In this document: positions 13,601 to 21,390 of the stretch, one piece after another
How positions within the stretch are numbered: the stretch's first letter is position 1
Layout of the letters: every line of letters begins with the position of its first letter
DNA from: Phoronis ovalis
Lineage: Eukaryota; Phoronida; Phoronidae
Length of the DNA stretch: 25,350 nt
Direction of reading: 5' to 3'
Assembly (NCBI GenBank): GCA_028565635.1
Contig: JAOXYB010035840.1
Span: forward strand, 3,830 to 29,179
Notes under the pieces: model-generated
What the model saw: the letters and a program-made list of their open reading frames with translations, nothing else
Database searches by the model: none
What the model was told of the DNA's origin: nothing
Made by a program: the position numbers and the translations under genes

Positions 13601-16600
13601 GTTAACTGTTGAAGGCTAATGGAAATTCATAGTTCCCATAATTCCTCAGTAACATGTGATTTAAATGTATTTCTTCTATCTGCCTTTCTTTTAGTGCTCG
13701 TTTATTCCACGATTCAATATTCATATAGAAACGAGATATGAAGATAACAATGGTAGCTCCAGCAATGTAAGTATTCGTTATCACATAGGTATTACTCCAC
13801 AAACACTGGTATGAAGTGGGATAAAATAGAAGATACCCTGAGGTGGGAGGGGGGGGGGTATACAGCATTAGATTCAGATATGTAGACCAACACTGTTGTA
13901 TCACAACCATGCTAAGCCCTCCGTTTCTATTATTCCGTTGTATAACATGTGTACACTGTATCTCAGTTTTGCTTTTTTACATGTCTGAATCTTCACTTGT
14001 ATGTTGGTTTTAGTTTGCTAGTCTGTCGTAGGTTACTTCCCAATGTCATATCTGAATCTTCACTTGTATATTGGTTTTAGTTTGCTAGTCTGTCGNNNNN
14101 NNNNNNNNNNNNNNNNNNNNNNNNNNNNNNNNNNNNNNNNNNNNNNNNNNNNNNNNNNNNNNNNNNNNNNNNNNNNNNNNNNNNNNNNNNNNNNNTTACT
14201 TCCCAATGTCATATCTGAATCTTCACTTGTATATTGGTTTTAGTTTGCTAGTCTGTCGTAGGTTACTTCCCACTGTCATATCTGAATCTTCACTTGTATA
14301 TTGGTTTTAGTTTGCTAGTCTGTCGTAGGTTACTTCCCAATGTCACAAACACTGTTATCCAATTTTACACCTGGGTGAAGAGAAGCAAATGAGGGTAAAT
14401 TGTCTTGCTTAGAAACACTATGATTAAGGGTCCATGCGGGCTTCAAACTGCAACTTTTCAATCTGCAGTCTGGCCACGGATTCTGGCATTAACCACTCAA
14501 GCTATACCACAATCTTCTATTAGGCATTATTGTAAAATTAATTAATTATATCCTACAAAATCAATTTTGTCTCTTTGCTTTCATAGCTTCAACTTTCTTC
14601 ACATTTAAATCATTCAAATCTTCAATTTCCTTTGGTCAAGCCGTTCAATCTACTGTGTGATGAAAGTATTAACTAAAATGTTCGTTATTACTTCACATGA
14701 AAGAAATCGCGCAGTTGTGTAATACAAGTTCTAGCTTTGTAGGTACAAGGGTTTCTGACTTAAATTTTTTGAAAATTAAAATTCGAAAAACGTAATTTTT
14801 ACCAAAATGGACGCTAGTCAGATCATATGAATTATTTTCAACTTTTTTTCGCTGAATTCATCAACATTAAAGTATAACCTTTGCAAAAATGTATACTTTT
14901 ACATGTATATGAAAATTAACAAAGAAAGTCCACATAGTCAAATAACTGTGTTTTTTTTTGTATCGCGAATGCTTAAATTTTTATTGAAATAATTTTACAT
15001 TGTGAACAGATTGGAACAGTCGTGCAACAATTTCAAAAATCTGATTTAAAATTTGCTTTGTAGTGTTTAAATCTGCCAGAAGAGGAACTGAAAAATAGAG
15101 AAGTGGCTTTCTTAGATATAGCGTACGATGATATTCCCGAAAAGCATTATAGAGAAAAGGAGGTATGTTAGTTGACACTACAATATTAATCAGTGACATG
15201 TTTTTTTATTGTTTCTAAATTCAGCACCAATATATTGAGTTGTGCTTTTACATATTAAATTGTCATTTGTCTGCAACTTGTGCAATAAATTATTTCTGAA
15301 ATAAACGCTAATCTGTGTAGCATGGACATTGTAGTTAATATTTCTGTATTAAGGAAATTAAAAGCATGACAGTCCTGTATCAAAGTTGAACTTAATGACT
15401 TCTGACATAACAATTTATTCAGCATTTTATTCAAACCAACGAAGAAAAAATTTGCATATTTTAACAAATTCGAGGGAGGAATAAATAAGCAATTAATATG
15501 CGAGTTCTTTTAAAGTTAATTTTTTATGTAATCTGCCATTGTCATTGTGTGATTTGACCACAAAGCGAAGCTTAATTCATAATTTATAAACTAAAGCCAT
15601 GGACAAATCTGCATCTATCTTTATAATATTCTAAAGTAATGATTTGATTTATGGCTTGTACTGAACATATTTTCCCATGTTATTTCATTCCATAAAACCC
15701 ATACTGTTGCTTGGTAACAGCATGATATGTTTTGTGAATGACGGCAGTATTTACTACGGATCAGTACTTACTTCTAAAATTATCCTTATTTTATGCGTTT
15801 TTTATTTTTTAAAAAAAACCTACCAGTCATTCATTTCTAATTGAAATGATTTTTGTTATGTATTTTTAAGTGCATTTTGTCTAAAGTGCAATGAGGGTAC
15901 CCGGAGTATTTGTTTTGATTACATTAATCTGAATTGTCATTACAGTGCCTGCTGCATCTCATATTTTATAAAACAAAAGTGTCATGAGATTTTACAGACA
16001 TCAGTGTTTTAGTACCTAGGATGAAATTTATGTTGGTCAATTCAATTCTTACATCCGCTATTTATGGGTTTTGGAATCCAAATGCTTCAGCATGCCAGCA
16101 TAAACGTAGACACAATGACTTGCATTTTTATATTATATGTTAATGTAGACAATTCTAATGAGAATGCTCTTTTTGTAGGACCTCACCGCATTTCAATCTC
16201 TTAAAACAAACAGAGGTCCTTTGAAAAAAGATTGGCGAGAAACCGCAAAGCCCATTATGTGCTCGTACAAGTTGGTACGAGTAAAATTTGAAGTTTGGGG
16301 GTTACAGACAAAAATTGAAAGCTTTACACAAAAGGTAATAAAAACAATTTGAAATATTTTTTTATGACATTTTTGTTATTGCAAGCCACAATTTTGCTTT
16401 TTTGTATTAAAATATATTAATAATTGCAAAAAATGAGAACAACGCCCTCAAACACAATCACTGAATTTTGAAATTGTTTAGTGCAATACATGTAGTAGAT
16501 TTTATATAAGTAAGTGTCAGTGAAATCATAGTATAGTGTAGTTTGCAGTTACATTTTGTGTAACAACAATGCACAAACTGCATTGTCCAAGCAAATACAG

Positions 16601-18477
16601 TGTTACTTCTGCTGTGTTTTTCCTGTAGGATAAGTCTTGGTTTAATAAACTTATGCATAAGCTCAGCTTAAAAAATATCATAAAAAATTAGTCTTAACTG
16701 AACTGAAAAATATAATAAACCATACCTATATAGTTCTATTCATTTCCAAAACTTGTGATTTTTACTAAGACGGTTACTTTCCCGCAGTTGTTCAATAGGG
16801 ATTCCCACATAAGATTTTTTATTATTGAAACCACAATAAAGTTTCTCCAACTAGTGTATTGGTTTATATGAGTTATTATCTTTTTAGGTTGTGAAAGATA
16901 TTTTATTAGTCGGCCATCGTCAAGCTTTTGCATGGATAGATGAATGGTTTGGTAAGTTTTATTATGTTGACTTCAAACACCCTTTAACAAGTGATTGTGG
17001 TTAATGGCTTCGAAAAAAAAATGATTATTATTGCAACTATTGTAATATTACCCTATTTTTCCTTAGAAGTGGCAAGTACCATTTGGCACAATTTTGAATA
17101 ATTAAACGAAAGGATAACATAAAGTTACAGTAGATCGTATTTTTGGAAAGGTTCAAACTTGACAATTGTGCAAACTTTACTTTATTTCTATTAAGAAATG
17201 TGAGTAAGTTTAACCGAATGGTACTTTTCACCTCTGGTAGTATAGGAGACATGGTTACTGATTTGAGCTATTTTTACATGCGTTTTTAAAAAAGATATAT
17301 CTGAACTCCTTTCTTTTTTCCCACAACATTACACGGCGTTTCTTTAATAAGTATTAAAAAGCCAAATAAGAAATTAATGACATTAAAATGTGTTTATGTG
17401 TGTATCATTTGATTTTAATAAATTGTTTATAAACAAATTTTGATACTATGACAAGAAAATGACTGTGCAATTTTTGAATTTCTGAACTTTTAAAATTAAA
17501 AGTAATGCTGAATTATGGCACTTTGAATGATATCAGTGCAGTAATGCTTGTATGGGAGAGCGCCTTGTTTTAATTCTATTAAATTTAATAGGGTCAAATA
17601 AGTATGTATGTTGTGACACTAACATACCTTCACTAGGCAGGGCTTTTTTAAGTTTTTTTTGAGTTATTTTTGAAACATAGAACAAAAAACTGTCAGCCTC
17701 ATAGTCACCACACCTTTGACGATACTTGTAACCTACGTAATGGAAACAGTAACAGATTATCTGGGTTTTTCTCCTTCAAATATCTGTTGATGGCTGCATT
17801 AGTATTAAATTTATGTATATAATAACTAGAACCGACTTTCATAGGAACATTTCTTTATTTTTTCAATAGAAAGCTTAAGATAGTTAGATATGAATAACTA
17901 GTAATGGGCTCCTGTCACAAGTGTTTAAATGCAAAATAAAAGAAAATGACTCAATTTGTTTAGAGAGATGTCTTTATAAATACGGGCTACTATTTTTTTT
18001 ACTTTCCCTTAACAGTCGTGGTAGACGTACGCACATTTCTTGTAGCTCGATGCTTGTATTTAAGAATCTTAAGCTGTCTAATATCATGCAGTTTCCTAGT
18101 AATGACTTTCGAACAAGATTTACAACTGGGATCTCATTGCAGGCATGACGTTAGATGACATCAGATGTTATGAGGTTCAAATGCACAAAGAGACAAATAA
18201 AAAAGTCAAAGGTTCGAGTAGCGGCCACAATTTAGAAGTCAAAGAATCATTACGAAGAACAGCGAGCAATCCCGCCACTACCTCAAATCAAGCGGAGACA
18301 CATCCAAATTGTGATCGTTTTCGAAGAGCTGCCAGTGAAGACCCGAAAACAATCCTGTGTGATGATAGCCCAAAACATAGTCCAAAGCACTCGACAGAAG
18401 ATATAAACGACAACAAAAAGAATAAAAATAATTGCGCGAGAAGAAAAAGTCCTACAATTGTTGAGTTTTCTGTTTAG
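7456..18477 (+). CDS. PITPNC1: Cytoplasmic phosphatidylinositol transfer protein 1 (RdgB-beta), eight exons, 5' end missing
   Basis: Class II phosphatidylinositol transfer protein, a soluble lipid carrier known to move PI and phosphatidic acid between membranes. Exons 7456-7604, 11061-11149, 13392-13399, 13695-13766, 15064-15162, 16179-16334, 16888-16951 and 18143-18477 join in one frame (972 nt, 323 residues plus stop), all with GT/AG introns. The PITP domain occupies residues 1-236. QFTEK (T42, K44) matches the inositol-headgroup Thr/Lys of PITP-alpha, and E223 in DDIRCYE lies where its PI-contacting Glu is. FEVWGLQ (176-182) has Val before Trp, as in vertebrate RdgB-beta, not the WW of class I. 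Other matches are YVTEKAWN, CSFIPRFNIHIET and KPIMCSYKLV. Residues 237-323 form a low-complexity Ser/Lys/Asn tail with RRTASNP and RRAASED. Only ~16 N-terminal residues are missing, so the full protein is about 339 aa; the long human isoform is 332. Confidence 0.95.
7605..11060 (+). other. PITPNC1 intron, 3.46 kb
   Basis: The intron runs from donor GTTTGT to acceptor TTGTTTCAG. It is AT-rich with long T-runs and contains the perfect 47-bp inverted repeat at 9049-9209. Open frames at 7787-8002 and 8430-8678 plus, and 8837-9106 plus, have no recognisable domain and look like chance frames in T-rich sequence. Confidence 0.85.
9000..9209. repeat. Perfect 47-bp inverted repeat with adjoining 14-bp hairpin (MITE-like foldback)
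   Basis: Arms 9049-9095 and 9163-9209 are exact reverse complements over 47 bp, starting GGTACTTAATTACATTTTTA, with a 67-bp AT-rich spacer. Directly left, 9000-9013 (CTTGCAACTACTAT) and 9036-9049 form a second perfect 14-bp inverted repeat with a 22-nt loop. It shares its last base with the large arm. I saw no convincing target-site duplication. A foldback/MITE-type insertion or a recent inverted duplication is most likely. Confidence 0.85.
11061..11149 (+). CDS. PITPNC1: PITPNC1 exon: YVTEKAWN block
   Basis: This 89-nt exon follows TTTGTTTCAG and ends before GTGAGC. It completes Ser50, encodes RLPSYIRALIPNLFYVTEKA then WNFYPFTIT, and leaves one base (G) of a split Glu codon. Its sequence is nearly colinear with the vertebrate RdgB-beta LPSWARAVVP...TEKAWNYYPYTITE region. 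Reading on into the intron reaches a stop at 11251-11253. Confidence 0.96.
11975..12150. repeat. Diverged two-copy tandem duplication, ~97-bp period
   Basis: Copy one, 11975-12055, begins GCTTCCTACCTGTTTCTTGG and ends AATAAACATGACAA. Copy two, 12072-12150, begins GCTGCCTACCTGTTTTCTTG and ends AATAAACATGACAT. The interiors share TTTCTGTTTTA/TCTGGTTTACTT-like blocks with indels. Confidence 0.65.
12602..12646. repeat. 13-bp minisatellite, about 3.5 copies
   Basis: CTTACCACAAATG repeats at 12602, 12615 and 12628 (last base A in the third), followed by a partial CTTACC at 12641. The units are almost identical. Confidence 0.9.
13392..13399 (+). CDS. PITPNC1: PITPNC1 8-nt microexon
   Basis: The exon is just AATACACA, between acceptor ATATAACAG and donor GTAAGT. 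It completes the split Glu codon from the previous exon (G+AA) and encodes Tyr-Thr, giving E80-Y81-T82. The conserved family sequence TITEYTCSF needs exactly these residues between ...PFTIT and CSFIPRF.... The upstream and downstream exons only come into frame with it (phase 1 to phase 0). The 5' splice site is a strong consensus. The acceptor tract upstream, about 13347-13380, is rich in T and C. Confidence 0.92.
13695..13766 (+). CDS. PITPNC1: PITPNC1 exon: CSFIPRFNIHIET
   Basis: This 72-nt exon (24 codons, phase 0 at both ends) lies between TTTCTTTTAG and GTAAGT. It encodes CSFIPRFNIHIETRYEDNNG then SSSN, matching CSFLPKFSIHIETKYEDNKG of vertebrate PITPNC1. It lies 295 nt after the microexon. 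Confidence 0.95.
13981..14345. repeat. 67-bp tandem array interrupted by assembly gap
   Basis: Units contain CTGAATCTTCACTTGTAT, TTGGTTTTAGTTTGCTAGTC and TAGGTTACTTCCCAATGT. CTGAATC starts at 13985, 14052, 14215 and 14282, a period of exactly 67 bp on both sides of the gap. The copies are nearly identical (single differences such as ATGTTGG/ATATTGG and CCCAATG/CCCACTG), so the array is recently homogenised. The gap lies inside the array and its size is not a whole number of units, so copy number is unresolved. Confidence 0.93.
14096..14195. other. Assembly gap (100 N)
   Basis: Exactly 100 N. This is the conventional placeholder for a scaffold gap of unknown size, and it falls within the 67-bp tandem array. 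Confidence 0.97.
14351..14512 (-). mobile_element. Probable tRNA-derived SINE (degenerate)
   Basis: On the minus strand TAGCTTGAGTGG (14504-14493) resembles an RNA polymerase III A box. AGTTTGAAGCC (14449-14439), 43 nt later, resembles a B box (RGTTCRANNCC, one mismatch). Beyond it lies a segment that on the plus strand reads CACCTGGGTGAAGAGAAGCA and GGGTAAATTGTCTTGC, a block I recall from dispersed tRNA-related SINEs of fishes and marine invertebrates. It is too degenerate for a working tRNA gene. Element boundaries are approximate. Confidence 0.55.
15064..15162 (+). CDS. PITPNC1: PITPNC1 exon: EVAFLDIAYDDIP
   Basis: This 99-nt exon (33 codons, phase 0) lies between TTTGCTTTGTAG and GTATGT. 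It encodes CLNLPEEELKNREVAFLDIA then YDDIPEKHYREKE. It corresponds to the vertebrate EREVCFIDIACDEIPERYYKESE segment. The first ten residues are the least conserved part. Confidence 0.94.
15163..16178 (+). other. PITPNC1 intron, 1.0 kb
   Basis: AT-rich intron from GTATGT to TTTTTGTAG. I see no repeats, RNA genes or extra exons. Minus-strand open frames at 14981-15199 (which runs into the neighbouring exon) and 15255-15467 show no domain. Confidence 0.85.
16179..16334 (+). CDS. PITPNC1: PITPNC1 exon: PIMCSYKL and FEVWGLQ
   Basis: This 156-nt exon (52 codons, phase 0) runs from TTTTTGTAG to GTAATA. It encodes DLTAFQSLKTNRGPLKKDWR, ETAKPIMCSYKLVRVKFEVW and GLQTKIESFTQK. It is the most diagnostic exon: FEVWGLQ separates RdgB-beta from class I PITPs (WWGLQ). 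Length and register match human PITPNC1 without indels. Confidence 0.96.
16335..16887 (+). other. PITPNC1 intron, 553 nt
   Basis: Intron from GTAATA to TTTTTAG. AT-rich with no supported features. Confidence 0.85.
16888..16951 (+). CDS. PITPNC1: PITPNC1 exon: GHRQAFAWIDEWF
   Basis: This 64-nt exon runs from TCTTTTTAG to GTAAGT. It encodes VVKDILLVGHRQAFAWIDEW then F, and the first base of a split Gly codon. It matches vertebrate VVRDILLIGHRQAFAWVDEW nearly residue for residue. Confidence 0.96.
16952..18142 (+). other. PITPNC1 intron, 1.19 kb
   Basis: Intron from GTAAGT to ATCTCATTGCAG. A plus-strand open frame at 17921-18148 runs through its 3' end but has no domain and is not in the protein frame. 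Confidence 0.85.
18143..18477 (+). CDS. PITPNC1: PITPNC1 last coding exon with regulatory tail
   Basis: The exon starts after ATTGCAG, completes Gly213 and encodes 110 more residues before TAG at 18475-18477. MTLDDIRCYEVQMHKETNKK closes the PITP fold; its YE-x-x-M-H-x-x-T order resembles the short human isoform, MHEQTN. The remaining ~87 residues are hydrophilic and probably disordered. Candidate phosphosites are S254 in RRTASNP, S277 in RRAASED and S315 in RRKSPT, plus an SPKHSPKHS repeat. The long human isoform also has two 14-3-3-binding serines in its tail, but the surrounding sequences do not align, so similar regulation is inferred. Confidence 0.93.
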
Positions 18478-21054
18478 TTGTTGAAAGTTAGTTAGTGTTT
18501 CTTCTTGTTGAACTCTTTACACACAAATTCAGTTTCCTAGCTTACTCAAGTTATATTGCCGAATGTGGTGGCATCTGTTAATTTTTGTAGTCGAGTCGCA
18601 CAAATGATACACTGAAATATTTGTATCAATACTTGTCTAAGCTAATCAGGGTAATTCATGCGGTTCATGTCTGGTATCTATGAAAGTAACACTAATTGAA
18701 TCATATTTTATTTTAATTAAAATTGTTTAACACAATGTTCCACAAATATTCTTTGTATAGCAACATTCATACTGGCAGTAGTACAATGCATGACAGTGCA
18801 GAAAGTAAATGAAACCAAAACAAATTTATTGCCTTGTAAATGATTAAATGGCTCATTACTTCAGAAAGGTAATGTTTTTTATGAACCCTAAAGTCTGTAC
18901 AGGAACATACTGTAGGAGAATCATGGTGTGAAGAAACATGAAACTATGTCTTAAGTTTCATAGTTTCATGCTTCTTCACACCATGATTCTCCTACAGTAA
19001 ATTAAATGTCAGCTTATAAATGTTGTCATCTTTTTGTCACAGAAATGTGTGTTATAGGATGACTGTTAACACCATGTTATGTAAGCCTGGTACTGAAGGC
19101 ATCAACAAAATTGTATGGCATTTATACATGAATTTGAGAAGTCTACTACCTAATATGTAACTGATAATATTTCTGTAAATAGTCTCTAGGCACAATATGT
19201 GTAATAGGTATTGGAGCTCCCAAGTACACTGATCAAAGTAACCGAATAGTTGCTGAATAATAATTATAACATCTTGATAGAAATAACAGTAAACTGGTCT
19301 CAAGAGCTTTTGACTAAGAGTGTGCTAATGTTTTGAATGACAGGAAATCCTGTCACACTGTTATGTCTCACAAATTGAAAATGACATAGTTGAAATATGA
19401 CAAAAGGGTGTCTACGACCAATAACTGACCCAGGATTTACTATCAAAAGTATGTTTACTACTAAACTTGAGAAAATAGTAGGTGCAGTTTGTAATTGCCA
19501 TAGCTAGGAGTTGCATACACAGCTATGATGTAAAATCAAAATTTATTACCTTCGGACATGTTTGCACCTTTTATCTTATTAAAATTGTTTATAAACACAT
19601 TTTTACAGTTAAATCCTGGGTGAGTTACTGGCCAATGTGATCAATTCCACGAAATGAGTATTAAGTCACTGTAATGTTGATAAAACAAAGAGCTCAAAAC
19701 AAAGTGTTTTGTATAAAAGGTCATTTGAGTGTTTATCACAATTGAAGACATTGACCTCCAAATACCTTTTGTAAAAAATGGGAATTCGTTTTGTAGGTAA
19801 AAAAGCCTATTTAAAATAAATTAGTAAAATACTCATTGTATATTAAAGTGTATTTATACAATACAGAAATTTTATTTGAGGGCTTGCCGTATTTGAATAA
19901 ATTATACAGTTTGTAGCCAGTCTAAACCAGGTTTTTGAAATTCTAATTTAAGAAGCAATGCAAAGTCTGTACAAGTACCATACATTAAACATAACATTGG
20001 TACTTTGTGTACTTTCTAAAAAAAACCAGCTGACTATTACCGTGTAGTTTGTTGATGTCCATGCCCTGGTGGTTTACTTCTATATTTTATGTTTGTCATG
20101 TTTAACATTTACCAAGTAAATGAAAGCTATTTAATTACCAGTTTGTTGATTTTCGAGGCAAGACAATGAGTGCATTAAAAAGTTTGTTTTGTGATAACTT
20201 CTGTGAGTACATTTGAATCAAGAGTTTAAACGTATTTGTGACAACAGATGTCCTTCGTTTCACTAATGTCACCTATTGAGCATTATTAATCCCCATAGAT
20301 TATTACCCTCTATAAGCTGACTCTATCCCTTACATTATCATGACCACTGTAATTGTTTCGTTACATCTGTGACTTGTTAAACTTACGTACAACTGCAAAT
20401 TGGGTTGCATGGATTATTCATTATTTTTATATCAAGTTTCCGTGTTTGAAATATTTTTGAAAAAAAGTGTAGTCATGGTAACCGTGCCTATCAGTTTCAT
20501 GTATGTAATAAGTATATATTGATTAAAATTATGTTGACTGTATACTGCAGTATTGTTTTCTTGAGTTTTTGTACACATTTGTAAATTTGTTGTATTTAAT
20601 TTTAAGGTATAATTATTTCACAGTTAAAATATACCTCAATAATTATGTAAACTAAATATTGTCGTTGTCACACACGTAAGCGCAAAATTCTCATGCACCT
20701 TAAATAGTCGCTGTACATAAAAAAAATACAAGGAAATGCTGTCCACTTCCTTCTCAGCAAAAATGGCTCTAACTTTATCTCCTTTCTATATTCCTCTCTC
20801 GAAAGTATATCGTGAAAGTGTCAGTCGTAGGGTGGCATTTACAGTTTATAATACAAGTATTCACGCAGTACTGGCCACTAAGTCCAGGTACCGGAGGGTT
20901 CTGTCATTCAAAACGGTCATAGGTATGTGTCGCCCTGTGAGTGGGGTATGTATTTTCAAGAGCACTGGTTATATTTCAACCTCAAATTCTGGCTCATTCT
21001 ACTGCATGGTTATGGCTGGTGGCCGAAAATCAGATCAACATACAACAGGGTAAC
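18478..21054. other. PITPNC1 3'UTR and intergenic region
   Basis: The 3'UTR begins directly after the stop and its end is not certain. Variant ATTAAA signals occur at 18843-18848 and about 19003. Canonical AATAAA occurs at 19815-19820 and 19897-19902 on the plus strand. It contains the 92-nt hairpin at 18908-18999. A 105-codon plus-strand open frame (20736-21053) has no recognisable domain and ends next to the SULT polyadenylation region. Confidence 0.55.
18908..18999 (+). repeat. Near-perfect 92-nt hairpin (41-bp stem, 10-nt loop)
   Basis: Arms 18908-18948 (TACTGTAGGAGAATCATGGT...) and 18959-18999 are reverse complements at 40 of 41 positions, with one A/G difference. The loop is TCTTAAGTTT. 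It sits 430 nt past the PITPNC1 stop codon, so it is likely in the 3'UTR. It could be a small foldback element, a palindromic duplication, a pre-miRNA-like hairpin or an endo-siRNA source. A stem this perfect is more typical of a foldback insertion than a conserved miRNA. Confidence 0.85.
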
Positions 21055-21060
21055 TTTATT
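21055..21060 (-). terminator. Candidate polyadenylation signal of the sulfotransferase gene
   Basis: On the minus strand AATAAA occurs about 200 nt downstream of the sulfotransferase stop codon (21260). That is a plausible 3'UTR length. No downstream GU-rich element was evaluated. Confidence 0.5.
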
Positions 21061-21259
21061 GAGTGCTTTTTAATTACCAAGGCGTAGTATGTTTCTGGTT
21101 ATTAGCCGCTAGGGATATATTTTTGTTTAGCATGTTCTTACCAAAGGGTATATTTAGCCATAGGTTGCTTACAATATGTTATACGGTCGTGATACCTCGG
21201 TCCTTACGCCCTTGCCAAAAATGGCCAAGTGCCCCGCGGCGGCCTGGTGAGGTCTGCCT

Positions 21260-21390
21260 CTACTCGTCAAAGAAATCAAATCGAATCATTCTTTTCAGTT
21301 CTGAATAGAATTTTAATTTTTGTTCGTAAGTTTCATCAAAAAGCTTGGTGAGTTCTTCATCGAAATGATTCTTCCAGTCGCCAACTTTTC
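21260..21390 (-). CDS. Sulfotransferase last exon: GDWKNHF
   Basis: This exon follows TTATTTCCAG, completes Gly194 of RKG and encodes KVGDWKNHFDEELTKLFDET, YEQKLKFYSELKRMIRFDFF and DE, then TAG at 21262-21260. GDWKNHF is the conserved PAPS-binding C-terminal motif. The C-terminus after it is ordinary in length and rich in charged and aromatic residues. Confidence 0.95.

Larger units (their letters stand above)
13767..15063 (+). other. PITPNC1 intron with gap, tandem array and SINE
   Basis: The intron runs from donor GTAAGT to acceptor GCTTTGTAG. Its true length is unknown because it contains a 100-N gap. It also carries a 10-G run at about 13848-13857, the 67-bp array and a tRNA-like element. 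Confidence 0.85.

Noticed and set aside
14043-14243. Open frame spanning the N gap
   Set aside because: It crosses 100 unknown bases within a tandem array and simply reads the repeat unit on both sides.
17921-18148. Plus-strand open frame running into the last PITPNC1 exon
   Set aside because: It is in the wrong frame for the PITP protein, which enters at the 18143 acceptor and reads MTLDDIR.
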